NCBI GenBank assembly: GCA_051252455.1
Contig: JBPOFM010000009.1
Coordinates: forward strand, 62,001 to 126,000
DNA length: 64,000 nt
Reading direction: 5' to 3'
Origin: JBPOFM01 sp051252455
GTDB taxonomy: Bacteria > Bacteroidota > Bacteroidia > Flavobacteriales > Flavobacteriaceae
The translations under genes and the position numbers were made by a program. Below, in pieces: positions 38,077 through 48,024 of this stretch. Within the stretch, counting starts at the first letter, position 1, and each line of letters starts with the position of its first letter. Below the pieces are notes generated by a model. The model saw only the letters and a program-made list of their open reading frames with translations, did not search any database and was not told the origin of the DNA.

Positions 38077-39444
38077 ATGAAACTACTTTTCGCCAAAATA
38101 ACACCAATTTTGATTCCTTTTTTATTTTTAAATTTTAGCTGTCAGTCAGATAAAAAAAAATTGGATAATTTCAAAAAAGAGGATCAAAGAGAAACGCAAT
38201 TTTCAAATGACGAACTATTGGATAGCGTTCAAAAACAAACGTTTAATTATTTTTGGGAAGGTGCCGAACCCAATTCCGGATTGGCAAGAGAACGTATCCA
38301 TATGGATGACATCTATCCAACAACTCCAAAAAACACGGTAACTACAGGTGGTTCTGGTTTTGGTTTTATGGCTATTTTGGTAGGGGTGAAAAGAGACTTC
38401 ATTACGAGAGAACAAGCCCTTGAGAGATACATCCAAATGGTCGATTTTCTTGAAAAAGCGGACCGTTTTCATGGCGCATGGCCTCATTGGATCAATGGTG
38501 AAACGGGTAAAGTTGTGCCATTCAGCAAGAAAGACACTGGTGGTGATTTGGTAGAAACAGCATTTTTAATTCAAGGAATGCTCACCGTCAAAGAATATTT
38601 TAAGGATGGAAATGACAACGAAAAGAAGCTGGCTGAAAAAATAGATGCCCTTTGGAAAGAAGTGGAATGGGATTGGTATACACAAGGAGAAGATGTACTT
38701 TATTGGCATTGGTCACCAACCGACAATTGGGATATGAATTTTCCAGTTGGAGGTTACAACGAATGTTTGATTATGTATGTCTTGGCGGCAGCTTCACCAA
38801 CGCATCCTATTTCAAAATCAGTGTATGATAAGGGTTGGGCACGGAATGATAGTATTATTTCCAAAGAAACGATGTATGGAAAAGAATTGGTACTTGACTA
38901 TTTTGAGTCCGATGATGCAAAAATGGGTCCTTTGTTTTGGGCACACTATTCCTATTTAGGACTAAACCCTAAAGGTTTGAAGGATAGGTATGCTGACTAT
39001 TGGAAGCTGACTCAAAACCAAGCAAAAATTCATCATTTATATGCTCTGGACAATCCTGAAAAATATAAGTTTTATGGTGACAGTCTTTGGGGACTGACCT
39101 CGAGTTATTCAATGAAAGGATATGCTGGACACAGACCAGGAAACGATCTTGGGGTCATTTCACCGACTGCCGCCTTATCCTCATTTCCTTACACACCAGA
39201 TGAAAGCATGAAAATGCTCCAATATTTATACACAAAACAAGACACACTTATAGGAAAATATGGTCCGTACGACGCATTCAACTTGGATAAAAAATGGTAT
39301 TTACCTCGATATTTGGCGATCGATCAAGGTCCAATTCCTGTGATGATAGAAAATTATCGTTCTTGTATGCTTTGGGAATTATTTATGAAAAATGAAGATG
39401 TCAGACATGGTTTGGACACGTTAGAATTCACCTATTATAAATAA
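38077..39444 (+). CDS. GH144-like (glycoamylase-domain) lipoprotein, probable beta-1,2-glucanase
   Basis: A 455-aa enzyme. The upstream in-frame codon at 38026 is TTG and would add a poor leader; ATG at 38077 gives a lipoprotein signal ending LNFSC. The body is an alpha/alpha-barrel type with the conserved block ADRFHGAWPHWI (about 128-139), then GGDLVETAF and later FFxHYS/LGLNP-type segments (here FWAHYSYLGLNP). These belong to the Pfam glycoamylase-like domain, which corresponds to CAZy GH144; the founding GH144 enzyme (Chitinophaga pinensis) is an endo-beta-1,2-glucanase. Automatic names such as glucoamylase are misleading. It is paired with a paralogue directly downstream. Confidence 0.82.
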   Translation: MKLLFAKITPILIPFLFLNFSCQSDKKKLDNFKKEDQRETQFSNDELLDSVQKQTFNYFWEGAEPNSGLARERIHMDDIYPTTPKNTVTTGGSGFGFMAILVGVKRDFITREQALERYIQMVDFLEKADRFHGAWPHWINGETGKVVPFSKKDTGGDLVETAFLIQGMLTVKEYFKDGNDNEKKLAEKIDALWKEVEWDWYTQGEDVLYWHWSPTDNWDMNFPVGGYNECLIMYVLAAASPTHPISKSVYDKGWARNDSIISKETMYGKELVLDYFESDDAKMGPLFWAHYSYLGLNPKGLKDRYADYWKLTQNQAKIHHLYALDNPEKYKFYGDSLWGLTSSYSMKGYAGHRPGNDLGVISPTAALSSFPYTPDESMKMLQYLYTKQDTLIGKYGPYDAFNLDKKWYLPRYLAIDQGPIPVMIENYRSCMLWELFMKNEDVRHGLDTLEFTYYK

Positions 39445-39489
39445 CTTCCAGCATTTTACTATATCAAGAATTTTAAAAAACATTATACT

Positions 39490-40851
39490 ATGAAAAAGTT
39501 ATATATCTTATTGATACTAATGATTATTGCGTTCGCATGTTCTAAAAACTCCACTTCAGAACCCTTCAACCCCGATCCAGTGGACGATGATCCAGAACCT
39601 GTTCCTGCGTTGACGGATGTTGAAATTATGGATTTGACGCAACAAGAAACCTTCAAATATTTCTGGGACTACGCACAGAACGAATCAGGTGCCGCTAAAG
39701 AACGCTATCATCCTACAAATCCCACACTCGATCAAAATATCGTGACCACCGGAGGTAGTGGATTCGGTTTGATGGCAATTCTCGTAGGTATCGAAAGAGG
39801 ATATGTATCCAGAACGGAAGCCGTAGCAAGAATACAGACCATCTTAAACTTTTTTCAAAACGCTGACCGTTTTCATGGAGCTTGGCCACATTGGATCAAT
39901 GGGACCAATGGTGCCGTCATTCCATTCAGTCCCCAAGATAACGGTGGCGATTTGGTGGAAACTGCTTTTTTGGCTCAAGGGCTAATTTGTGTAAAAGAGT
40001 ATTTCAAAAATGGGTCTGCAGATGAAATGGCATTAGCCGATCAAGCCGATATGCTTTGGAAAGGAATTGAATGGAACTGGTACTCCAATAGTGACAATAA
40101 ATTACTATGGCATTGGAGTCCGAACCACGGGTTTGCTATTAATTTGGAATTGAAAGGTTATAATGAAACGATGATTGCTTTTATTTTGGGAGCTGCTTCA
40201 CCCGACTATGCAATCACCGCTGATGTTTATAATCAAGGATGGGCGAGTAGTGGCGGAATTATCTCTGGAGCAACACCGTACAACATTCCCATAGTTTTGC
40301 AACATTCAGGAAATCCGCCTAATGGAGGACCGTTGTTTTTTAGTCATTATTCATTTTTAGGTTTAAATCCTTCAAATCTATCTGACCAATACGGCAATTA
40401 TGATGCAGTAACGACCAATCATACGAAAATCAATTATCAATATTGTGTGGTTAATCCACAAGGACATACGGATTATGGTGCAAATTGTTGGGGGCTCACT
40501 GCAAGTTATTCTCGCAATGCTGATGGCTCCATAGGCTACAATGCTCATAGTCCATCCAACGATATTGGAGTCATTTCTCCAACGGCTGCCGTGAGTTCCA
40601 TTCCCTATACCCCCACAGAATCCTTGGCTGCCATGCATTTTTTCTACGAAAAGAATTTGATGGGCCCTGCAGGTTTTTATGACGCTTTTAGTCCAGAGAA
40701 TAATTATTGGATGGCCAACGCCTATTTGGCTATTGACCAAGGTCCTCAAATTATAATGATTGAAAATTATCGCACAGGATTGTTATGGGATTTATTCATG
40801 CAAAATGAAGATATCCAAAATGGATTGGATGCCTTAAGTTTCACATATTAA
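39490..40851 (+). CDS. Second GH144-like lipoprotein, probable beta-1,2-glucanase
   Basis: A 453-aa paralogue of the preceding enzyme. Lipoprotein signal ends IIAFAC (Cys about 18), followed by an Asp/Pro-rich linker (about 25-45) that suggests surface display. It shares ADRFHGAWPHWING (about 124-137), GGDLVETAFLAQG, FFSHYSFLGLNP and the late ENYRTGLLWDLFMQNEDI block with the first copy. The two differ along the rest of the chain, so they may have endo and exo roles or act in different places. It lies 45 bases after the first copy and 9 bases before the next gene. Confidence 0.82.
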   Translation: MKKLYILLILMIIAFACSKNSTSEPFNPDPVDDDPEPVPALTDVEIMDLTQQETFKYFWDYAQNESGAAKERYHPTNPTLDQNIVTTGGSGFGLMAILVGIERGYVSRTEAVARIQTILNFFQNADRFHGAWPHWINGTNGAVIPFSPQDNGGDLVETAFLAQGLICVKEYFKNGSADEMALADQADMLWKGIEWNWYSNSDNKLLWHWSPNHGFAINLELKGYNETMIAFILGAASPDYAITADVYNQGWASSGGIISGATPYNIPIVLQHSGNPPNGGPLFFSHYSFLGLNPSNLSDQYGNYDAVTTNHTKINYQYCVVNPQGHTDYGANCWGLTASYSRNADGSIGYNAHSPSNDIGVISPTAAVSSIPYTPTESLAAMHFFYEKNLMGPAGFYDAFSPENNYWMANAYLAIDQGPQIIMIENYRTGLLWDLFMQNEDIQNGLDALSFTY

Positions 40852-40860
40852 GCCACGGTT

Positions 40861-41658
40861 ATGATTGAAAAAATAAAGATGGTTTTAGTCATCAGTCTGT
40901 TCTTGGGGTGTTCGATATCAGTATATTGTCAGCAACAGGAGGCTCTGTTTTCAAAAGAATCTTACATTAAAAATGGAGATACGTTGTTATATCGATTGAT
41001 GCTTCCATCTAATTTTTATCCAGAGAAAGCATACCCTTTAATGTTATTTCTACATGGTGCAGGAGAAAGAGGTGGTGATAACACAAGTCAATTGCTACAC
41101 GGAAGTGAATTGTTTGTGAAGAATAGGGATTCGTTTCCTGCAATCGTCATCTTTCCTCAATGCCCAAAAAGTAATTATTGGGCCAATGCAGAGGTCGATA
41201 GAAGCACAAAACCTTTGACCTTAAAATTCCCGTTGAATAGTGCACCAAATGCATCCATGACTTTAGTTATGGGAATGATGGACGAAATGGCATCCAAGTC
41301 TTATGTCGATAAAAACAAAATATATGTCGGAGGATTGTCGATGGGAGGCATGGGAACATTCGAAATTCTCTACAGAAAACCCGAGATGTTCGCCGCTGCC
41401 TTTGCTATTTGTGGTGCAGGAAATCCAGAGGCTGCATCCACGTATGCCAGAACAATACCAATGTGGATTTTTCATGGTGCCAATGACGATGTCGTAAACC
41501 CACAATCCTCCGTTGATATGGTAGGAGGACTTCTTAAATTTGGAGGGAAACCAAATTTCTCTCTATACGCAAAAGACAATCACAATAGCTGGGATTCTGC
41601 ATTTGCCGAACCAGAATTATTACCATGGCTTTTTTCTAACTCTAAAAATAAACAATGA
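40861..41658 (+). CDS. Secreted alpha/beta hydrolase (esterase-like) of the PUL
   Basis: A 265-aa protein with a signal peptide (through SVYCQ, about residue 22) and a complete alpha/beta-hydrolase core: oxyanion region LFLHGAGERGGD, nucleophile elbow GLSMGG (Ser160), acid in HGANDDVVNP and His in KDNHNSWD. It resembles the prolyl-oligopeptidase/feruloyl-esterase-like secreted hydrolases. Its 4-base overlap (ATGA) with the GH3 gene shows translational coupling, so a role in removing ester groups from the same glycan is likely. Peptidase activity is less likely. Confidence 0.82.
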   Translation: MIEKIKMVLVISLFLGCSISVYCQQQEALFSKESYIKNGDTLLYRLMLPSNFYPEKAYPLMLFLHGAGERGGDNTSQLLHGSELFVKNRDSFPAIVIFPQCPKSNYWANAEVDRSTKPLTLKFPLNSAPNASMTLVMGMMDEMASKSYVDKNKIYVGGLSMGGMGTFEILYRKPEMFAAAFAICGAGNPEAASTYARTIPMWIFHGANDDVVNPQSSVDMVGGLLKFGGKPNFSLYAKDNHNSWDSAFAEPELLPWLFSNSKNKQ

Positions 41659-43967
41659 ATCAGATCACCATCAAAAACATCTCTTTGAGCATTTTTGCCG
41701 CTGCACTTTTATCCTGCAATTCATTTCAGGCTCAAACAAAGGCTGTGAAGACGCTATCTTTTGACCAAAAAGCAGACTCCATCATCAATTTAATGACAAT
41801 GGAGGAAAAATTGGGTCAACTCAATTTGCCGTCATCAGGTGATATCACCACGGGGCAAGCCAAAAGTTCTGATATCGCCAAAAAAATCGAGGAAGGTAAA
41901 GTAGGCGGACTCTTTAATATAAAATCCGTTGCCAAGATCAGGGATGTACAAAAAATAGCAGTCGAAAAATCACGACTTAAAATCCCCCTATTATTCGCCA
42001 TGGATGTCATTCACGGTTATGAGACAACATTCCCAATTCCGTTGGGATTGTCAAGTTCATGGGATATGCAAATGATTGAAAAAACCGCTCGAATGGCGGC
42101 CGTTGAAGCGAGTGCAGATGGCATCAATTGGACATTTTCACCTATGGTTGATATTTCAAGAGATCCAAGGTGGGGACGTGTTTCCGAAGGTTCTGGTGAA
42201 GATCCTTTTTTGGGAAGCGAAATTGCCAAAGCCATGGTTAAAGGCTATCAAGGTGACGATCTTGCGAGTAATACAACCTTGTTGGCATGCGTGAAACACT
42301 TTGCTTTATATGGCGCTTCCGAAGCGGGACGTGATTACAATACAGTGGACATGAGCAAAATCAGAATGTACAACGAATATCTCCAACCTTATAAAGCCGC
42401 TATTGATGCTGGTGTGGAAACGGTTATGGCATCATTCAATGAAATTGATGGTATTCCTGCAACGGGAAATAAATGGTTATTAACAGATTTGTTGCGAGAT
42501 GATTGGGGTTTCAAAGGTTTTGTTGTCACGGACTATACAGGCATTGAAGAAATGGTATATCATGGTGTTGGCGATTTTCAACAAGTATCGGCTCAAGCCT
42601 TAACAGCTGGCAGCGATATGGACATGGTAAGTGGAGGCTTTTTGACCACTTTGAAAAATTCCGTTGAAGAAGGTAAAGTTTCGGAATTAACTGTGAATGC
42701 TGCTGTAAAACGGATTCTAATTGCCAAATATAAGTTAGGATTATTTGATGATCCGTATAGATACTGCGATGTTGATAGACCACAAAAAGAGGTATTTACT
42801 ACTGAAAATCGAGCTTTCGCTCGAAAAGTGGCCTCAGAATCTATGGTCTTGTTGAAAAATGAAAATAATCTACTGCCACTTAAAAAATCAGGAACTATTG
42901 CTTTAATTGGTCCATTGGGTAATAACGCAGTGAATATGGCTGGTACTTGGAGTGTTGCCACGAGACAGGAAAAATCGAATCCATTTTTGGACGGTCTTAA
43001 AACGGTTGTAGGGGATAAAGCCAAAATAATCTATGCAAAAGGAAGCAACGTCGATTACGATTTGGAATATGAAAAACGTGTTACCATGTTTGGTAAAGAC
43101 ATTCCACGTGACAATAGAACGGACAAACAGCTATTGGATGAAGCTTTGGAAGTGGCATCAAAATCAGACATCATTATTGCCGCTATTGGTGAATCTGCGG
43201 AATTAAGTGGTGAAAGCAGTAGTGTCACCAATCTACAAATTCCTCAAGTTCAAAAGGATTTATTGAATGCATTATTAAAAACTGGCAAACCAGTTGTTTT
43301 GGTGTTGTTTACTGGAAGACCGCTCGCCATTGTTGAAGAACATAAAAATGTTCCTGCGATTCTTAATGTTTGGTTTCCTGGAAGTGAAGCAGGATTGGCG
43401 ATTTCGGATGTCCTGTTTGGCGATGTAAATCCTTCAGGGAAATTGACAGCAACATTTCCAATGAATGTAGGTCAAGTGCCAATATTCTACAATCATAAAA
43501 ATACAGGTCGTCCATTGGGAAATAAGGATGGTAAATTTGAGAAGTTCAAATCCAATTATTTAGATGTTAAGAATGAACCTTTATATCCATTTGGGTATGG
43601 ATTGAGTTATACCACTTTCGACTATTCAAATCTCAAGTTGAGCAGTAATCAAATCAATTCCGATGGCAGTATTGAGGTTTCCGTTGACATCAAAAATTCA
43701 GGTAATTTCGATGGAAAAGAAGTTGTGCAATTATACATAAGAGACCTTGTCGGTTCTGTGACAAGGCCGGTCAAAGAATTGAAAGGGTTTCAAAAAGTAA
43801 CGATCAACAAAGGTGAAACCAAAAAAGTGACTTTTAAGGTAACGGTTGATGATTTAAAATTCTATAATTCCAATTTAGAATTTGTTGCCGAACCTGGAAA
43901 ATTTGAAGTGTTCGTTGGAACAAATTCGGACACAACCATGAAAGCAGATTTTGAATTAAAACAGTAG
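41655..43967 (+). CDS. GH3 beta-glucosidase
   Basis: A 770-aa exported enzyme of the usual three-domain GH3 length. The N-terminal signal contains a possible lipobox (LLSC). The TIM-barrel domain (about 35-370) includes VKHFALYGASEAGRDYN and the catalytic nucleophile Asp293 in VVTDYTGIEE. The alpha/beta sandwich (about 395-610) and a C-terminal Fn3-like domain (about 660-765) follow. GH3 enzymes remove terminal beta-glucose; several bacterial members next to beta-1,2-glucanases act on sophorose and sophoro-oligosaccharides. With two GH144-like genes upstream, this is the likely finishing enzyme of the pathway. Confidence 0.92.
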   Translation: MNQITIKNISLSIFAAALLSCNSFQAQTKAVKTLSFDQKADSIINLMTMEEKLGQLNLPSSGDITTGQAKSSDIAKKIEEGKVGGLFNIKSVAKIRDVQKIAVEKSRLKIPLLFAMDVIHGYETTFPIPLGLSSSWDMQMIEKTARMAAVEASADGINWTFSPMVDISRDPRWGRVSEGSGEDPFLGSEIAKAMVKGYQGDDLASNTTLLACVKHFALYGASEAGRDYNTVDMSKIRMYNEYLQPYKAAIDAGVETVMASFNEIDGIPATGNKWLLTDLLRDDWGFKGFVVTDYTGIEEMVYHGVGDFQQVSAQALTAGSDMDMVSGGFLTTLKNSVEEGKVSELTVNAAVKRILIAKYKLGLFDDPYRYCDVDRPQKEVFTTENRAFARKVASESMVLLKNENNLLPLKKSGTIALIGPLGNNAVNMAGTWSVATRQEKSNPFLDGLKTVVGDKAKIIYAKGSNVDYDLEYEKRVTMFGKDIPRDNRTDKQLLDEALEVASKSDIIIAAIGESAELSGESSSVTNLQIPQVQKDLLNALLKTGKPVVLVLFTGRPLAIVEEHKNVPAILNVWFPGSEAGLAISDVLFGDVNPSGKLTATFPMNVGQVPIFYNHKNTGRPLGNKDGKFEKFKSNYLDVKNEPLYPFGYGLSYTTFDYSNLKLSSNQINSDGSIEVSVDIKNSGNFDGKEVVQLYIRDLVGSVTRPVKELKGFQKVTINKGETKKVTFKVTVDDLKFYNSNLEFVAEPGKFEVFVGTNSDTTMKADFELKQ

Positions 43968-43977
43968 ACTCTTAAAA

Positions 43978-46077
43978 ATGAAAAAACTATTCACATTTAT
44001 AACATGTATGGCATTTGTGATTGCTCATGCGCAGCAAGTGCAATCGCCTTCAAAAGAGGTGACCGTCGACTTTTCAATAACATCAAAAGGAGAGCCAACC
44101 TATAAGTTAATGTATAAAGGTAAGGAAGTCATCAAACCCAGTAAGCTAGGTGTTTCGTTGAAAGACGGCGAATCATTGACTAATAATTTCACTATTGAAA
44201 ATTCCGAAACTGCCAACTTTGATGAAAATTGGACACCAATTTTAGGTGAGGAATCTTCGATCAGAAATCATTACAATCAAATAACGTTTCATTTGATACA
44301 AAAGGAATCCAATAAAAAAATGGACATCGTTTTAAAAGTCTATGATGAAGGACTGGCCTTCCGTTATGAATTTCCTTTTGATGGTAAAGTCAGTTATTTC
44401 GTAATTTCAGATGAAAATACGGAGTTTAATTTGACAGGAGATCACAAAACATTTTGGTTGCCAGGAGATTATGATAGTCAGGAATACAACTATAATGAAA
44501 CCAAAATTTCACAAATAGACATTTCAAAAATCGATAGAGAAAATGGCATCGCATTACAAAGTGTTGAAAATAATTTTCGAGTTCAATCTCCTTTAATGAT
44601 GAAATCGGCCGATGGATTATATATCAACATTTTTGAAGCAGCCGTTAACAATTATCCAGTGATGCACTTGGACGTTGACACAAAAAACTTCAAATTGACC
44701 TCCAATCTCGTTCCAAATGCAATTGGAGACAAAGCCTATTTGAGAACACCGTCCACAACACCTTGGCGAACCATAATGGTGAGTGATGATGCACGCGATA
44801 TTGTGGCTTCAAAAATGATTCTAAATTTGAATGAACCCAGCAAAATTGAGGACACCTCTTGGATTAAGCCGATGAAATATGTCGGAATTTGGTGGGAAAT
44901 GCATGTCGGAAAATCTACTTGGGATTATGCTGGAAGCCAAAATGCGCAAAACTCATTGACACAAGAATTGCTACCATCAGGGAAACATGGAGCAACTACA
45001 GAAAATACCAAACGTTATATTGATTTTGCTGCAAAACATGGATTTGATGGTGTTCTAGTAGAAGGATGGAACGTCGGTTGGGAAGATTGGTTTGGCAACT
45101 GGAAAGAGGATGTCTTCGATTTTACAACACCGTACCCAGATTTTGATATTGATGAAGTCAATCGGTATGCCAAATCCAAAGGGGTCAAAATGATTATGCA
45201 TCATGAAACATCGGGTTCGGTTGGCAACTATGAACGTTATTTGGATAGAGCCATGGATCTGATGAGGAAATATGATTATCCAGCAGTTAAATCCGGTTAT
45301 GTGGGAAGAATCATTCCTCGTGGCGAGTATCATGACGGACAAGCAATGGTCAATCATTTTAATTTTGTTGCAGAACGGATGGCCGACAATCAATTAATGG
45401 TCAATTCGCACGAAAGCACGCGTCCAACAGGCTATCATAGAACCTATCCAAATTACATAGCGGCCGAAGCCGCTCGTGGTAACGAATTCAATGCATGGAG
45501 CAATGGGAATTTGCCGTATCACGAAACAGTATTGCCATTTACAAGATTGTTAGGTGGCCCAATGGATTATACACCTGGAATTTTCGAAATCAAGATGAAT
45601 AGTTACGATCCAAACAAAACCAATCAAGTACATACGACCTTGGCAAAACAATTGGCGTTGTATGTTACGATGTATTCGCCCTTGCAAATGGCGGCAGATT
45701 TACCAGAGAATTATGAAAAGTATTTGGATGCATTTCAGTTCATCAAAGACGTTCCAGCCGATTGGCAGACCTCCAGCTATTTGGAAGCAGAACCAGGTGA
45801 TTATCTAACCGTCGTTAGAAAAGATAAGAACTCTGAAAGTTGGTTTTTAGGAGCCATAACAGATGAAAATCCTCGCAATACAGAGATCAATTTGGATTTT
45901 CTTTTACCAAATATGAAATACAAAGCGGTGATATATCAAGATGGAAAGGACGCACATTGGCAGAAGAATCCCAAAAGTTACACAATAACGACCGAGACCG
46001 TAACCAGTAAATCCAAACTTATATTGAAATTGGCAGCTGGCGGTGGTACTGCCGTGAGTTTTATGCCAATCAATTAA
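43978..46077 (+). CDS. GH97 alpha-glucosidase-like enzyme, inverting subtype
   Basis: A 699-aa enzyme with a signal peptide (through AHAQQ, residue about 20). Beta-sandwich (about 25-280), TIM barrel (about 290-560) and C-terminal beta-domain follow, as in SusB. Candidate catalytic/calcium residues are Glu410 (HHETS), Glu479 (NSHEST) and Glu503 (RGNEF). Their spacing of 69 and 24 equals that of Glu439, Glu508 and Glu532 in the inverting alpha-glucosidase SusB. The place of the retaining-type nucleophile Asp is Gly440 in VKSGYVG. An inverting exo-alpha-glucosidase is therefore predicted. Its presence in a beta-glucan-type locus implies alpha-linked branches or a second substrate. Confidence 0.9.
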   Translation: MKKLFTFITCMAFVIAHAQQVQSPSKEVTVDFSITSKGEPTYKLMYKGKEVIKPSKLGVSLKDGESLTNNFTIENSETANFDENWTPILGEESSIRNHYNQITFHLIQKESNKKMDIVLKVYDEGLAFRYEFPFDGKVSYFVISDENTEFNLTGDHKTFWLPGDYDSQEYNYNETKISQIDISKIDRENGIALQSVENNFRVQSPLMMKSADGLYINIFEAAVNNYPVMHLDVDTKNFKLTSNLVPNAIGDKAYLRTPSTTPWRTIMVSDDARDIVASKMILNLNEPSKIEDTSWIKPMKYVGIWWEMHVGKSTWDYAGSQNAQNSLTQELLPSGKHGATTENTKRYIDFAAKHGFDGVLVEGWNVGWEDWFGNWKEDVFDFTTPYPDFDIDEVNRYAKSKGVKMIMHHETSGSVGNYERYLDRAMDLMRKYDYPAVKSGYVGRIIPRGEYHDGQAMVNHFNFVAERMADNQLMVNSHESTRPTGYHRTYPNYIAAEAARGNEFNAWSNGNLPYHETVLPFTRLLGGPMDYTPGIFEIKMNSYDPNKTNQVHTTLAKQLALYVTMYSPLQMAADLPENYEKYLDAFQFIKDVPADWQTSSYLEAEPGDYLTVVRKDKNSESWFLGAITDENPRNTEINLDFLLPNMKYKAVIYQDGKDAHWQKNPKSYTITTETVTSKSKLILKLAAGGGTAVSFMPIN

Positions 46078-46086
46078 AAATTAGCT

Positions 46087-47862
46087 ATGATTATGACAAA
46101 TAGGATAGTTACAAGTTTAATCATGTTAATGTGTTTTTGTGTTTCCAACGAAACAAAAGCGCAGCAACAAACCTATTGCAATCCCATCAATATCGATTAT
46201 GGTTATACGCCGTTTGAGCGATTTTCGTCTCAAGGAAAACATCGAGCGACTGCAGACCCTGTGATTATTAATTTCAAGGATAAATTATTTCTGTTTTCAA
46301 CCAATCAAGAAGGGTATTGGTACAGTGATAATATGCTCGTTTGGAAATTTGTCTATCGCAAATTTCTTTTGGATGACAAATACACGCATGATTTGAATGC
46401 GCCTGCAGCTTGGGCAATGAAAGATACGCTATATGTATATGGTTCCACTTGGGAATCCGATTTCCCTATATGGAAAAGCACCAATCCCACTGTGGATGAT
46501 TGGGAAATCGCAGTAGATACTCTTAAAGTTGGCGCATGGGACCCTGCCTTTCATTATGATGAAGACACAGACGACCTGTATTTATATTGGGGGTCTAGCA
46601 ATATATGGCCATTAATGGGAACAGAAATCAACACCAAAACCATGCAGTCGGAAGGGTATGTAAAACCGATTCTAAAACTGCACCCAGAAGACCATGGGTG
46701 GGAACGTTTTGGCGAATATAATGACAATGTCTTTTTACAACCATTTGTGGAAGGTGCATGGGTCACAAAACACAACGACAAATACTATATGCAATATGGT
46801 GCACCGGGAACAGAATTTAGTGGCTATGCCGATGGAGTATATGTAAGTAAAAATCCTTTGAAGGGATATGATTATCAGGCTCACAATCCATTTTCATATA
46901 AACCTGGTGGATTTGCGAGAGGGGCTGGACATGGTGCCACTTTTCAAGATATTAATGATAATTATTGGCACGTATCGACCATTTTTATTTCTACTAAAAA
47001 TAATTTTGAACGACGTTTGGGCATTTGGCCAGCTGGATTTGATACGGATGATGTCATGTACTGCAACACGGCATACGGCGATTATCCAACATATTTGCCT
47101 GAATTTTCAAAAGATCGTGATTTTACAAACGATATGTTTTCCGGTTGGATGCTGCTCAACTATCAAAAACCAGTTCAAACTTCTTCCACATTAGGTGGAT
47201 ATCATGCCAATTATGCGGTTGATGAAGACATCAAAACCTATTGGAGCGCAACAACTGGTGACAAAGGCGAATGGTTTCAAACTGATTTAGGCGAAATATC
47301 GACAATCAATGCGATACAAATCAACTATGCTGATCAGGATGTTGAATTTTTGGGAAAAACCATGGGTAAATTTCACCAGTATAAAATTTATGGCTCCAAT
47401 GATGGTAAAAAATGGACTGTGATTATTGATAAAAGCATCAACAAAACTGATGTTCCTCATGATTATATAGAACTTAAAACTCCAGCCAAAGCACGGTATT
47501 TAAAACTTAAAAATTATCACATGCCAACCGGAAAGTTTGCGTTGAGCGGTTTCCGTGTGTTTGGTAAAGGACATAGTCAAAAACCTGAAAGTGTACAAAA
47601 TTTTATTGCCCTGCGTTCTGATCCAAAAAAATATGGCGAGCGCAGAAGTATATGGTTCAAATGGCAACAAAACCAATTGGCTGACGGCTATGTGATTTAT
47701 TGGGGAAAATCACCTGATAAATTGTACGGAAGTATAATGGTTTATGGAAAAAATGAATATTATTTTACAGGTGCCGATAGAACGGATACCTATTATTTTC
47801 AGATAGAAGCATTCAACAATAACGGTATTTCAGAACGAACCGACATCATTAAATCAGAATAA
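46087..47862 (+). CDS. GH43-like secreted protein with F5/8C and Fn3 domains
   Basis: A 591-aa protein (alternative start 46093) with signal peptide (through TKAQQ). Residues about 30-350 form a five-bladed-propeller type domain with GH43-like acids: Asp57 in RATADPVI, an Asp in GAWDPAF and the Glu of VEGAWVTKHNDKYYMQY. A discoidin (F5/8 type C) carbohydrate-binding domain follows (about 360-490, YWSATTGDKGEWFQTDLG), then an Fn3-like domain (about 500-590). GH43 enzymes usually remove alpha-arabinose, beta-xylose or galactose. The branch seen here is not one I can place, so the sugar is unknown. It is 9 bases after GH97, in the same operon. Confidence 0.78.
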   Translation: MIMTNRIVTSLIMLMCFCVSNETKAQQQTYCNPINIDYGYTPFERFSSQGKHRATADPVIINFKDKLFLFSTNQEGYWYSDNMLVWKFVYRKFLLDDKYTHDLNAPAAWAMKDTLYVYGSTWESDFPIWKSTNPTVDDWEIAVDTLKVGAWDPAFHYDEDTDDLYLYWGSSNIWPLMGTEINTKTMQSEGYVKPILKLHPEDHGWERFGEYNDNVFLQPFVEGAWVTKHNDKYYMQYGAPGTEFSGYADGVYVSKNPLKGYDYQAHNPFSYKPGGFARGAGHGATFQDINDNYWHVSTIFISTKNNFERRLGIWPAGFDTDDVMYCNTAYGDYPTYLPEFSKDRDFTNDMFSGWMLLNYQKPVQTSSTLGGYHANYAVDEDIKTYWSATTGDKGEWFQTDLGEISTINAIQINYADQDVEFLGKTMGKFHQYKIYGSNDGKKWTVIIDKSINKTDVPHDYIELKTPAKARYLKLKNYHMPTGKFALSGFRVFGKGHSQKPESVQNFIALRSDPKKYGERRSIWFKWQQNQLADGYVIYWGKSPDKLYGSIMVYGKNEYYFTGADRTDTYYFQIEAFNNNGISERTDIIKSE

Positions 47863-48024
47863 ATTTTTAATCATCAAGATTCCTTTTTTTATATCCAGAT
47901 AAAACGGCATAACTGTTGAAGATTTGTTAAATTTTAAAAATAATCAAGGATAACATATACATTTGAATGCCCTCGAAAGAAAAACGAATATGAGTGGTAT
48001 TTTAATCGAAAAATGAATTAGAAA

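Noticed and set aside
38077..40851. Literal glucoamylase (starch) function for the two glycoamylase-domain proteins
   Set aside because: The domain name is historical; GH144 members characterised so far act on beta-1,2-glucan, and GH3 next door fits beta-glucose removal.
42593..43024. 143-aa open frame antisense to the GH3 gene
   Set aside because: It overlaps the well-supported GH3 frame and has no motif.
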